Shown here one piece after another: positions 1 through 7,730 of a stretch of DNA of 55,934 nucleotides. The position numbers and the translations under genes are program-made. The notes under the pieces are model-generated. The model did not search any database and was not told the origin of the DNA. It saw nothing but the letters and a program-made list of their open reading frames with translations. The stretch's first letter is position 1, and every line of letters starts with the position of its first letter. This DNA comes from Sphingobium sp. CCH11-B1 (GTDB lineage: Bacteria > Pseudomonadota > Alphaproteobacteria > Sphingomonadales > Sphingomonadaceae), in the NCBI RefSeq assembly GCF_001556865.1, contig NZ_LSJY01000080.1, positions 1-55,934 on the forward strand, written 5' to 3'.

Positions 1-11
1 GAACATACCGT

Positions 12-821
12 TCAATGGTGCGTCAGGCACGGTGCAGACTGTCCAGATAAGGCGATCAATTCTTCGCGCGCATAGTCCTTGCTGCCGAACGCATTGCGCA
101 GATTGCGATTGAGGCGCGACGGGTGGCCGCTGGCATGACAGAGTTCGTGCAGCGCCGTCCGGTAGAAATTGATCTGTTCGTGGAAGGCCGGTTGCGGGGG
201 CACCTGCACATAGTCGGCGCTCGGGACATAGTAGGCCTTGTCCCCACCGATGCGGAAATCGACGCCCGATGCCGCAATGACCGCTTCGGCGATCGGCACG
301 ACTTGGCGTTCGGGAAGCGGTGCGGGGTCGGTGGCAAGGCCGGGGCGCAAGCCTTCGCACTGTGCGACGTTGAACACGGTGAAGCGTTTGAGGAACGGCA
401 CCGCGCGGGCTTCGCCGCCGGTCTGGCGCGCGCGTTCCTTCTCGGCTTCGGGGGTGAAGCGGTCGGCATAGACAACCCTTGTCCCGCGCTCGCCTTTCCT
501 GACATTGCCGCCCGCCTCCAAGGCTTGGCGGAAGGTCAGCCACGATTGCGACGGATAGCCGTTCTCGATCACTGCTCCCCACAGGATCAGGACATTGACG
601 CCGCTGTAATTGCGGCTGGTGAGCCCGTTGCGCGGGAGGCCGGGGGCGGCGGAGAAGCCTTGACCATTGGGGCGGCCCCAAGGCTGGACCCAAGGGAAGC
701 GGCCCGCCTCAAGTTCGGAAACAATGCGGCCCGTCACCTCGTCGTAAAGATTGGCGCGCTCCGCCGGGGGCTGGCGTTTGCTGCCCTCTGCGCGCGCGCG
801 TTGGCTGCCGGTCTGGTGCAT
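12..821 (-). CDS. ArdC-like antirestriction/ssDNA-binding protein with replaced C-terminus
   Basis: ArdC-family proteins travel on conjugative plasmids and ICEs and protect incoming single-stranded DNA. The start at 821 is chosen because the family N-terminus (ANLYDEVTGRIVSELEAG, about residues 23-40) begins just after it; the open frame continuing to 1094 looks non-coding. The DUF1738-type N-domain is followed by a zincin domain with HELCH at residues 225-229. The family match ends at REELIA (residue 257, near base 51). The expected downstream tail is missing, and 12 unrelated residues (LSGQSAPCLTHH) lead to the stop at base 12. The gene was therefore cut by a rearrangement or insertion whose other side lies left of the window. 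It belongs with the conjugation-type genes on the same strand to the right. Confidence 0.8.
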   Translation of the reverse strand: MHQTGSQRARAEGSKRQPPAERANLYDEVTGRIVSELEAGRFPWVQPWGRPNGQGFSAAPGLPRNGLTSRNYSGVNVLILWGAVIENGYPSQSWLTFRQALEAGGNVRKGERGTRVVYADRFTPEAEKERARQTGGEARAVPFLKRFTVFNVAQCEGLRPGLATDPAPLPERQVVPIAEAVIAASGVDFRIGGDKAYYVPSADYVQVPPQPAFHEQINFYRTALHELCHASGHPSRLNRNLRNAFGSKDYAREELIALSGQSAPCLTHH

Positions 822-1336
822 GGCTATCCTCCAATGCCGCCCCAAAAACCCCAGGGCCTCCCCCGGAGCGGGGGTGGGCGGCGAATTGCGACCTGCCGGG
901 CGCGGCCAGGAGGCGGTCCGCACCCGCAGGGCCGAAATGCAATGGAGGAGCCGGACCCGAGCGCAGTCGAAGGCCGGCTTGCGGGACGCCGGGCCGGGCC
1001 CAGAAGGGAGCGCCGCCCACCCGCGCGACGAGGGGAAGGCCCAACGAAAAATGCCGCCGCGCCGGTCAGGCGCGGCGACGACAGGCCGGAGCAAGGCTCC
1101 GGCATCCCGCCAGTCCGATCGTCACCTTTGGCCGGGACGCGCGAAGCGTGGCCCGGTGGAGCTTGGCGAACGGATGTGAGCCTAGCGGAATAGAGCGGCG
1201 GTCGCGCCGCAGGCGCGAGGCGCCTGAAAACCCGGATGCGTCAGGTCAGACCCTGCCGTCTTGAAGCACTCTCGTCGTGGTCGCCATGCGCGCGGTGACA
1301 CGAGGAGCGAGCACTCGGCCCACTGGCCCCAACAGA
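822..1336. other. gene-free stretch
   Basis: I see no convincing gene in these 515 bases. Open frames here are GC-rich antisense or out-of-frame shadows with arginine/proline/alanine-rich composition. One short hairpin is visible (five C at 860-864, five G at 870-874). Confidence 0.5.
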
Positions 1337-1792
1337 TCAACCGTGCAGCGGGGATCCGTTCGAACCGGTGCAAGCGGTCATCGCGGGCAACAGGCTCATC
1401 ATGGCGGCACCGGCGATGATGATCGCGCCGACCGCCGCGGCGATGCCGGTCGCGGTCGGCCCCGCACCGCCGAGCTGCATCAGGCTGGAGACGACACTGC
1501 CGCCGGCGATCCCGGCGGGCACGGCGAAGAGAAGCGCGATCGCTCCGCGAAGCGGAACGGGCAACCGCGACGCGATGAGCATGCGTCCGATCAGCAAGAC
1601 CGCGACGCCGACGACGAGGCCGAGAAGCAGACCGAGCAACGGCCCCAGTTCGCCACCCCCCGCCCACAGAAATGCGGCCGCACCGAGCCCGACCGGGAGT
1701 GCGAAGACGGCGAGCCGGAACATCGCCCAGGCGAAGAGGACGATGCCGGTGGCGGACAGGATCAGACCGAGCAACATCACGACCAACTCCAT
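1337..1792 (-). CDS. small multi-pass membrane protein of the transfer module
   Basis: A 151-residue protein (MELVVMLLG...) made almost entirely of hydrophobic helices: about four or five membrane segments separated by short Gly/Ala-rich turns, with an unremarkable polar tail. I do not recognise the family. It starts 55 bases after the stop of the lytic transglycosylase gene, on the same strand, so it probably belongs to the same conjugation-type transcript. The start at 1792 is preferred over the frame start at 1816 because the hydrophobic N-terminus begins there. A role in the conjugation envelope complex is only an inference from the neighbours. Confidence 0.55.
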   Translation of the reverse strand: MELVVMLLGLILSATGIVLFAWAMFRLAVFALPVGLGAAAFLWAGGGELGPLLGLLLGLVVGVAVLLIGRMLIASRLPVPLRGAIALLFAVPAGIAGGSVVSSLMQLGGAGPTATGIAAAVGAIIIAGAAMMSLLPAMTACTGSNGSPLHG

Positions 1793-1846
1793 AGGCTCGG
1801 AACATAGCAGAAACACGATTCGGCATGAAGCCCCGATCGGCTCGCA

Positions 1847-2371
1847 CTATGGGCGGTCTGGCGCGTTCTTCTCGGGCGACGTCGATCGCAGCGCGACGAA
1901 CAGCGTGGCCGCACCGGCTTCGCTCCGGCCGGCAGGGGGCCGGTCGCCGATCGCGAAGAAGATGGCATTGACGGTACGCGGCGTTGCACTGGCGGCCGTG
2001 ACAGCCGACCGGGAATTGACGGGCACTCCGGCGACGCTCGCGAGATAGGCGCGGGTCTCACCGGGCAGCGCGCGGCCGGTCCGCACGTGCTCGGCATAGC
2101 GTGCCGGTCCCGCGTTATAGGCTGCGAACAGTCCGGGATAACCGAAGCGGTCATACATCAGACGAAGATAGAGCGTCCCCGCCAATATGTTGTCGCGCGG
2201 GCTATGGGGATCACGTCCGAGCCCGAGCCGCGCGCGCATTTCGGACCAGGTGCCGGGCATGAGCTGCATCAGTCCCATCGCGCCGGCGTGCCGGTAGAAT
2301 GGATCGAGCGCGTCAGCCGGTGCCGCCGCCAGCAGCGCCAGGGCGGTGATGGCGACCCTCAGCCCAGCCAC
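1847..2371 (-). CDS. lytic transglycosylase homologue lacking the catalytic segment
   Basis: The C-terminal two thirds match SLT-type lytic transglycosylases of conjugation clusters: GAMGLMQLMPGTW, then RDNILAGTLYLRLMYDRFGYPGLFAAYNAGP. Such enzymes open peptidoglycan for the conjugation channel. The only sensible start is GTG at 2371, inside the end of the traF-like gene (13-base overlap), followed by a short signal peptide (ITALALLAAAPADA). Directly after that the protein reads LDPFYRHAGAMG. The helix that normally sits here and carries the catalytic Glu (motif ES before the SPxGAMG segment) is absent, a loss of roughly 40-50 residues in frame. The enzyme is probably inactive or needs a partner; a second copy elsewhere in the element could supply the activity. 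Confidence 0.75.
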   Translation of the reverse strand: MAGLRVAITALALLAAAPADALDPFYRHAGAMGLMQLMPGTWSEMRARLGLGRDPHSPRDNILAGTLYLRLMYDRFGYPGLFAAYNAGPARYAEHVRTGRALPGETRAYLASVAGVPVNSRSAVTAASATPRTVNAIFFAIGDRPPAGRSEAGAATLFVALRSTSPEKNAPDRP

Positions 2372-2880
2372 AGCAGTCGCACCTCGCCGATGACGTCGCC
2401 GCGCGATGTCGGTCCGAAATAACGCCCATCGAACGAATCCGGGCTGTCCATCAGCAGGAACAATGCGCCCGAACGCAACATCACGCAGCCATTCCACCAC
2501 GGCATCGGACGGTCGCGGCCATCGGCTTCGCGGCGTTCGGCCACCGGGTGGCCGTTGACATAGATCTCCCGCCCGCGCGCACAGACGCGATCGCCGGGCG
2601 CGGCCGCGACGCGCTTGACCAGCGGGATATTGATCGGAATGTAGCGCCGCTCGGCGGCGAGCCGGCGCCAGCGGTCGGGCACCCGGACCAGCACCATGTC
2701 GCCCGATGCGATGTCCTGCCGTCCGCTGACGGCATAGAGACCGATCGGCGCGCTGGCCGATGCGTTCCAGACCAGCCACGGCGTTGGCGGCAGCGCGATC
2801 GTGGTCGCCAGCGCGGCCGCGCCGAGACCGATCAGCGCGGTGGGTTTAGCCGGCAGACGGGAGGGTAGCAGCCTAGCCAT
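2359..2880 (-). CDS. traF: TraF-like S26 family signal peptidase of a conjugation system
   Basis: A 173-residue membrane-anchored serine peptidase of the TraF/LepB type, which matures the conjugative pilin. One N-terminal membrane segment spans about residues 15-36. The Ser motif N-x-S-x-S-x-P-x-GLY is at residues 39-49 (Ser43 probable nucleophile), and the general-base Lys lies in PLVKRV (about residue 89), followed by the family block APGDRV and a C-terminal block with PDSFDGRYFGPTSRGDVIG. The start at 2880 overlaps the stop of the HTH gene upstream (ATGGCTAG junction), suggesting translational coupling. Similar HTH-traF adjacency occurs in ICEMlSym(R7A)-type elements, as far as I recall. 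Confidence 0.85.
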   Translation of the reverse strand: MARLLPSRLPAKPTALIGLGAAALATTIALPPTPWLVWNASASAPIGLYAVSGRQDIASGDMVLVRVPDRWRRLAAERRYIPINIPLVKRVAAAPGDRVCARGREIYVNGHPVAERREADGRDRPMPWWNGCVMLRSGALFLLMDSPDSFDGRYFGPTSRGDVIGEVRLLWLG

Positions 2881-3184
2881 TGCCTCCCTCCCGCATGTTC
2901 GCGCGCGACCAGGCCTCGATATCGTCGATATGGTAGCGCCAGACGGTGCCATGCTTTCGGCACGGCGGGCCGCGCCGCTCCCGGCGCATCTTCTTGAGCG
3001 TGTCCCCCGCGAGACCGAGATGGAACGCGGCCTGCTTGGTTGTCAGAAACGGGCAATGCTCGCGTGCCCGCCGAGCGCGCTCCGCGGCCGACGACGCCGT
3101 GGCTCCACCGTCCACAGCGGATGAATCCGCCTCGATCCGTGTTCGCGCGCCGCCGCCTGCTTCGGGGTTTGGATCGTGTGTCAT
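2873..3184 (-). CDS. small helix-turn-helix protein, probable excisionase/RDF (RdfS-like)
   Basis: A 103-residue protein with a polar N-terminus (residues 1-45) and one MerR/excisionase-like winged HTH: FLTTKQAAFHLGLAGDTLKKMR, then RHGPPCRK-like wing residues and VWRYHIDDIEAW. Proteins of this size and fold next to traF in alphaproteobacterial ICEs include the recombination directionality factor RdfS, which promotes excision by the integrase. It ends inside the start of the traF-like gene and begins 31 bases after the phyH stop, so it may be reached by readthrough from the quorum-sensing operon. The assignment as an RDF rests on size, fold and neighbours, not on a specific motif. Confidence 0.65.
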   Translation of the reverse strand: MTHDPNPEAGGGARTRIEADSSAVDGGATASSAAERARRAREHCPFLTTKQAAFHLGLAGDTLKKMRRERRGPPCRKHGTVWRYHIDDIEAWSRANMREGGNG

Positions 3185-3214
3185 GAGTGCAGCGCCCGGT
3201 CCGACGAACCCGCG

Positions 3215-4090
3215 TTACCCGCCGATCAGGCCCGCACGCGCGGCTTCCTGTTCGGCGACATAGGCATCCAGCATGTCGGCCTGGCCGGGGAGCAGCGCGT
3301 CGATCGCAGGGAGGCCGTCGATATCGTCCCGGTGAAGCAGCACGGACGGGCACTGGCCTTCGACATTGCCGAGATTGGGGCGATGCTGGGCATAGCCGAT
3401 GAGCGCGGCCAGATCGGGATCGAACGCTCGAGCGATGGCGGGCGGATAGACGAGATACTGATTCTCGAACGTCCGCAGCCATCCGAGGCAATAGGAGGTG
3501 ATGACCGCGCGGCGCACATGATCGGACTGGTTAGCGCCGGCACCATGCAGGATCGATCCGAGGAACAGCAGCGCGGAGCCGGGTGGCATTTCGGCGGCGA
3601 CCGGACGTGCATCGCCCGGTTGCGATGCCGCATCGTGATGGCTGCCCGGCCAGACCAGCGTCGCGCCACTCTCCAGCGTGAACGGATCGATCGGCCAGAT
3701 GACGTTGATCTGATAGTGCATCCCGGTCTTGACGCCGCCCCAGAGATCCTGGTCGCGGTGCGGCACCTGCGCGAGCGCGCCGGGATGGATTTCGATCGCC
3801 TGGGTGAGGTTGAGAACGATACGATCGCACCATTCCCCGAGCACCGTTTCGGCGATACCGCGGATGATCGGGTGCAGCACAAGGCCGGCGATATGCCGTG
3901 AACGCCGCAACAACGCGCCAAAGCGCTTGGTGCGGGCTCCGTAGAATCCGCCTTCGCAAAAGGGCGTGGCGACGAAGCGCGGTGCGAGTTCGGCTTCGAG
4001 CGCGGTGATTAGCTCGGTCGGCACGGCGTTATCGACAATGACATAACCGTCGGCGAGCAGCATCGCGGCGAGGCGGGCGGGGTCGTGCAT
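3215..4090 (-). CDS. phytanoyl-CoA dioxygenase (PhyH) family Fe(II)/2-oxoglutarate oxygenase
   Basis: A 291-residue non-haem iron oxygenase. The iron ligands are readable as HRD (His111, Asp113) and the distal His182 in SILHGAGANQS, with the 2-oxoglutarate-binding Arg around 193-194. ATG at 4090 is preferred over ATG at 4096 because AAGGGA then sits six bases upstream. The gene begins 11 bases after the stop of the LuxI gene on the same strand and is surely in one operon with it. A phyH-type gene next to luxI is, as I recall, a repeated arrangement in sphingomonads, but its substrate is unknown; modification of the acyl-homoserine lactone or of an acyl precursor is one possibility. Confidence 0.85.
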   Translation of the reverse strand: MHDPARLAAMLLADGYVIVDNAVPTELITALEAELAPRFVATPFCEGGFYGARTKRFGALLRRSRHIAGLVLHPIIRGIAETVLGEWCDRIVLNLTQAIEIHPGALAQVPHRDQDLWGGVKTGMHYQINVIWPIDPFTLESGATLVWPGSHHDAASQPGDARPVAAEMPPGSALLFLGSILHGAGANQSDHVRRAVITSYCLGWLRTFENQYLVYPPAIARAFDPDLAALIGYAQHRPNLGNVEGQCPSVLLHRDDIDGLPAIDALLPGQADMLDAYVAEQEAARAGLIGG

Positions 4091-4101
4091 CGCCATTCCC
4101 T

Positions 4102-4716
4102 TCACGCGGCTCTTGCCGCCGCATCGGGAGTGATCGCACCCGGTACATAGATGCCGTTCGACGCCAGCAGCGCAGGCGTACCGGCGCAGATCTCGATGCG
4201 GAACGCTCCAAGGAACGCGCCATCGATGCGGCGCGCGGGGCCGAGCGGCGCTGCGCGCCAGCCCATCGCCAAAACCTCCTCGCGAAAAGCAGCGGTCACG
4301 ACGCCGGTTAGCATGGTGATTCCGCTGCCGAGCGCATGATCGACCATCGCCGAGATGAGCCGGTTGCGGACACGCAGGCGTCCGGGGGCGCCCAATCGTT
4401 GCGGCAGGCAAAGTCGCGTAATCTCGCGAACCTGCTCCCCCCGGGGCGCATCGCACTCGCAGAGCGACGCGAAACGATCGGCGAGAAGATGTGCGCCCTC
4501 TGTCGATAGCAGCCGCATCGACCCCTGGTGAATGCAGCCATCGTCGGTGGCGATCAGATAGACCGCCTTGTCGCCGTCATAGCTGTCGATTTCATAGCGG
4601 CCGCCGACGACCGGAACATCCCAGCCCAGCAGATCGACGAACAGGGTCTTGCGGTCCTCGAACATCGAGGCGGCGCGCGCATCGGTAAGCGAGCACCCTT
4701 TGACAATATGGATCAT
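4102..4716 (-). CDS. acyl-homoserine-lactone synthase (LuxI family)
   Basis: A 204-residue autoinducer synthase that joins S-adenosylmethionine with an acyl carrier to make an N-acyl-homoserine lactone. The LuxI landmarks are present: Arg22, Phe26, Trp32 in the N-terminal DRKTLFVDLLGW stretch, acidic residues around 44-49, Arg68 (GSMRLL), Phe82, and Glu98/Arg101 in the block REITRLCLP. The length is normal for the family. It lies downstream of luxR (92 bases) and upstream of phyH (11 bases), all on the minus strand. A GTTCAA/TTGAAC palindrome 14-26 bases before the start is a candidate control site. Confidence 0.93.
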   Translation of the reverse strand: MIHIVKGCSLTDARAASMFEDRKTLFVDLLGWDVPVVGGRYEIDSYDGDKAVYLIATDDGCIHQGSMRLLSTEGAHLLADRFASLCECDAPRGEQVREITRLCLPQRLGAPGRLRVRNRLISAMVDHALGSGITMLTGVVTAAFREEVLAMGWRAAPLGPARRIDGAFLGAFRIEICAGTPALLASNGIYVPGAITPDAAARAA

Positions 4717-4729
4717 GGCAGTAGCTCCC

Positions 4730-4742
4730 GTTCAAATTGAAC
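4730..4742. promoter_or_regulatory. 13-bp palindrome before luxI
   Basis: GTTCAA-A-TTGAAC is a perfect inverted repeat with one central base, 14 bases before the luxI start. A second small palindrome, TCAATATTGA, lies at 4782-4791. Neither matches the classical lux box, but their position in the luxR-luxI gap makes them the best candidates for LuxR binding or another repressor. Confidence 0.4.
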
Positions 4743-4808
4743 AGTCGCGAAGGGAGCAGAGATGAAGGGCTCAAACAGTCGTCAATATTGAGGATGCGGC
4801 GATCCCGC

Positions 4809-5555
4809 TCAGAACCGCGGGACGATCTCCTCGATGCAGACGATTCCGCAGGCGAGCGCGATCGCCGGGAGCTGCGCGCGGGAATAGATTCCGAAATGTT
4901 CGCGCAGGTCACGCATGTAGGTGCGCACTGTCGTCGGGGCGATGTTCATCATGATCCCGATCTCGACGTCGCTCTTGCCCATCGCCGCCAAGCGAAAGCA
5001 TTCGAGCCGCTTTGGGCTGAGATGGGGTAATTTCAGCGGGCGCGCCGGAAAGCCGTGCAAGCGCCGCGCCTCGGTAAACGCCTCGCTCGCCATCAGCGTC
5101 GCGATCCGGCAGATATGCGATGGCGGCAATTGCCCGTCGCGCGTTGCGAACGTACAGCATCCGGGCGGCTCGCCGGCGACGCCAATCGGAACGGTGAGGC
5201 CGTTGCGCAGGCCATGACGCGCGGCTTCGCGCACGATGCGCGCCTGTCGCCGCGTGAAGCCGCCCAGCAGTCGCTCCATTTCGTGCCAGCAGAACGCCCG
5301 GCTTGTCGAGCGCGCCGCGAGCAAGGCGGGATCGTCGCGGTAATAGCCTTCGGCGACGAAAACGTCGCCCCAGCTCTGGAAATTGTCCATGCGGAAATAT
5401 CGCCCACCGGGCTGAAAGAAGGCCATGCTCTGGACGATCGCGAGCCATGGGAGGCCGAGCTGGCGTGCGGCGGCCTCGCTGCAACTGAACAGCTCGCGAT
5501 CACTGTTCGCGCGCCTGGCCTGCTTAATATAGGCATCGAGGTCGCGAAACGGCAC
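4809..5555 (-). CDS. LuxR-family AHL-responsive transcriptional regulator
   Basis: A 248-residue regulator with an N-terminal autoinducer-binding domain (residues about 1-165) and a C-terminal LuxR HTH (about 180-240). The ligand-pocket pattern is visible in SWGDVFVAEGYYRDDPALLAA and the following RAFCWHE (Trp, Tyr, Asp-Pro, Trp). The HTH block LSPKRLECFRLAAMGKSDVEIG ... TTVRTYMRDL has the usual Glu/Leu/Gly positions. The start is GTG at 5555 with AAGGAG nine bases upstream; no better ATG exists. It lies between an XRE gene (86 bases upstream) and luxI, same strand. Together they form a complete AHL quorum-sensing circuit. Confidence 0.92.
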   Translation of the reverse strand: MPFRDLDAYIKQARRANSDRELFSCSEAAARQLGLPWLAIVQSMAFFQPGGRYFRMDNFQSWGDVFVAEGYYRDDPALLAARSTSRAFCWHEMERLLGGFTRRQARIVREAARHGLRNGLTVPIGVAGEPPGCCTFATRDGQLPPSHICRIATLMASEAFTEARRLHGFPARPLKLPHLSPKRLECFRLAAMGKSDVEIGIMMNIAPTTVRTYMRDLREHFGIYSRAQLPAIALACGIVCIEEIVPRF

Positions 5556-5641
5556 CGAGGGGCACTCCTTTCGACGCGCGCGTTGCGGGCGCGTCTATCG
5601 GGCGCGTGGTTCCAGCCCACGCGCGTGCAGCCCCCGATGAT

Positions 5642-5968
5642 TTACTTGGTCTTGCTCGGCCGCCCCGTCGGCTTGTGCGGATGGCGCCGGAGCGTCACCG
5701 CCGGGCGCGCCAGTATCGCGCCGATTTCCAGTTCGTCGTCCGAAACGATCGAGATCGATATCCGGCCGGACAAGAGATAGACGGCATTAACGCCGAGTGC
5801 CTTCGCGAGCCGCTCCATTGCTTTCAGCGTCGGGCTCGACCGGCCATTTTCGATCGCACTCAGATAAGAGCTGCTCGTGCCCGCATCATGGGCGAGCGCT
5901 TCTTGCGTGATGCGCATCGCAAGCCGCAATTTCCTGAGATTCAAACTGAAGGACTTCGACGCATCCAT
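5642..5968 (-). CDS. XRE-family HTH regulator upstream of luxR
   Basis: A 108-residue protein with one Cro/CI-type HTH at about residues 10-65 (LRKLRLAMRITQEALAHDAGTS, SYLSAIENGRSSPTLKAMERLAKALGV), followed by a short hydrophobic strand (ISISIVSDDELEIGAIL) and a basic tail. It starts the minus-strand run XRE-luxR-luxI-phyH. In the Mesorhizobium symbiosis ICE an XRE-type protein (QseC) sits over the quorum-sensing switch, so this protein may play an equivalent role here; that is inference. A 20-bp inverted repeat touching its start codon suggests autoregulation. Confidence 0.85.
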   Translation of the reverse strand: MDASKSFSLNLRKLRLAMRITQEALAHDAGTSSSYLSAIENGRSSPTLKAMERLAKALGVNAVYLLSGRISISIVSDDELEIGAILARPAVTLRRHPHKPTGRPSKTK

Positions 5969-5969
5969 A

Positions 5970-5989
5970 AGGGCGTAAGTTCACGCCCT
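5970..5989. promoter_or_regulatory. inverted repeat over the XRE leader
   Basis: AGGGCGT (5970-5976), spacer AAGTTC, ACGCCCT (5983-5989): 7-bp perfect arms, one base before the XRE start codon and overlapping the ribosome-binding region. This is a typical place for an autoregulatory operator. About 20 bases further upstream a TACAGGT half-site of lux-box type occurs at 6012-6018, next to an ACTCCA/TGGAGT repeat (5999-6024). Confidence 0.45.
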
Positions 5990-6455
5990 GCGACCATTAC
6001 TCCACACTGGATACAGGTTGGAGTTATTATCTATATTATTACGTTTTTACAAATATTTAAATGAGATTCCCGAACAACGCGCACTCAACTCTGATGCGGA
6101 TTCTCAGGCGCGCCAAAAGACCGCATTCGGACGGTCGAATCGGTCGATGACCGAAGCCCTCACGCCAGGACATTGGCCGTGGACGCCGCAGTGGAAATCC
6201 CATCGGCGTCGTCACATCCGGGGCGAGCATTGATTTCAAGCGCCGAGCGAATCACGATGCGAACAACGTCCCGTGGACACGTCCGCAATCGCCGTTCCGG
6301 CGTGGCGTACAGGAATCATCGGATAGTTTGACGTGCCTGTGTGTCGTTGTCTCCTTTGATTTGAATGCAGCGCAGCGAAGCGGAGCGTCGCATTGGTTCA
6401 TAGTTATGAAATCACCGTTCGTGTCGGGCCGCTGGCCGCCCACCATGCCAACCGA
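5990..6455. other. gene-free stretch between the quorum-sensing and catabolic regions
   Basis: No convincing gene. Bases 6010-6062 are AT-rich and probably hold the promoter of the XRE-luxR-luxI-phyH run. The short frames here (64-71 codons) have no ribosome binding site or recognisable sequence. This is a natural boundary between the transfer/quorum-sensing block and the catabolic cargo. Confidence 0.5.
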
Positions 6456-7601
6456 CTACTCGCAACAGTCGGTTCTGGCGGTAATCCCGCAGCGGTCCGG
6501 TTTGCTCCAGCCCCGCCGAATTGTACTCGGATCTTCATGATGCAGCGGGATCGGTCCGGGGATCGGTAGTGACGAGCCCGAAAAACGTGGCGCCGGCATT
6601 GCCTGGAGGATATTGTCGATCTCCCGATAGACGCCTCGCGCTGCCATATGAGGATGGCGCGCCGCTTCGTCCGGATCAAGCACGGGGGCAAAGCAGGCAT
6701 CGCTGCCTTCCAGCAGTGTGCGCCATTCTTCCCGTGTCCGCATGGCGAATATCTCGCTAAAACGCTGCTTGAGCTCGGGCCAGGCATCACGATCATAGCC
6801 GTCGTCAAAACTGCTATCGCCGGCCAACCCCAGCTTTTTGCAAAGCAGCGCATAGAACTTGGGCTCGAGTGATCCGACTGAGATGAAATTCCCGTCGGCG
6901 CACCGATAGGTCGAGTACCAGTGAGGGCCGTCAAGGATGCTGCAGCCGCGTATGCTGGCAACCTGGCCGGCGGCCTTCAGGCTCAGGAGCAAGTTCATCA
7001 TGTGAGCGCTCCCATCGACGATCGCGGCGTCAACCACTTGCCCATTCCCGGTATCCCGCGCGTGCATTGCCGCTGCGAGGACGCCGATGGCCAAATAGAG
7101 CGCTCCACCCCCAATATCGCCTACCAGGCTTGGCGGCGCCATTGGCGGTTCACCGGGATGCCCAGCATACCAAAGGGCTCCTGACAGCGCGATATAGTTG
7201 ATGTCATGGCCGGCCGCTTGGGCGAGAGGTCCCTGCTGCCCCCAACCCGTCATGCGACCGAATACAAGGCGGGGGTTACGCGCTAGGCAAACCTCGGGAC
7301 CAAGGCCGAGCCTCTCCATCACCCCAGGCCGCATGCCTTCGATCAGTACATCGCCCCTTTGGACGAGATCCAGGACATGCGCGACGCCTTCGGGGGACTT
7401 CAGATCCAAGGCAATTACACGTTTCCCGCGGTTCACAATGGCGCCGCTGCCAAGATCGATATTTTCGGAGTTAGGGCTTACGCGTTCAATGACGACGACA
7501 TCGGCGCCAAGGTCGGCCAACAGCATTCCGCAAAACGGCGCCGGGCCGATGCCCGCAATTTCGAGTATTTTGAGGCCTGCAAGCGGACCAGTTTTCGTCA
7601 T
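6456..7601 (-). CDS. CaiB/BaiF family protein, alpha-methylacyl-CoA racemase type
   Basis: A 381-residue member of the type III CoA-transferase superfamily. The residues used by alpha-methylacyl-CoA racemase are present: GHDINY with His132, GDIGGG with Asp162, and Glu246 in GSLEPKFY. CoA-transferases of this superfamily instead rely on a single catalytic Asp, so a racemase is the better reading. The enzyme would convert (2R)- to (2S)-methyl acyl-CoA before beta-oxidation of isoprenoid or steroid-like side chains. It is transcribed away from the lysR gene and in the same direction as the rest of the catabolic cluster, though separated from it by lysR and a convergent receptor gene. No partner gene follows downstream. 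Confidence 0.8.
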   Translation of the reverse strand: MTKTGPLAGLKILEIAGIGPAPFCGMLLADLGADVVVIERVSPNSENIDLGSGAIVNRGKRVIALDLKSPEGVAHVLDLVQRGDVLIEGMRPGVMERLGLGPEVCLARNPRLVFGRMTGWGQQGPLAQAAGHDINYIALSGALWYAGHPGEPPMAPPSLVGDIGGGALYLAIGVLAAAMHARDTGNGQVVDAAIVDGSAHMMNLLLSLKAAGQVASIRGCSILDGPHWYSTYRCADGNFISVGSLEPKFYALLCKKLGLAGDSSFDDGYDRDAWPELKQRFSEIFAMRTREEWRTLLEGSDACFAPVLDPDEAARHPHMAARGVYREIDNILQAMPAPRFSGSSLPIPGPIPLHHEDPSTIRRGWSKPDRCGITARTDCCE

Positions 7602-7730
7602 TCAGGCATACCTGCGTCTGAGACCTTGGCGCTTTGATCCAGGCCGTTTCGCCGCTCCAGATTTCGAGACGGGTTGCAGTCGTGCTGGGCGGCAGTGTCG
7701 AAAGTAAGATTGGCAAAATGACCTTGATTC

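Noticed and set aside
123..1193. Plus-strand open frame opposite ardC
   Set aside because: The minus strand shows the ArdC family with HELCH; the plus frame is compositional and runs through the non-coding stretch.
6252..6446. 64-codon minus-strand frame in the gap before the racemase gene
   Set aside because: No ribosome binding site, odd composition, no relation to neighbours.
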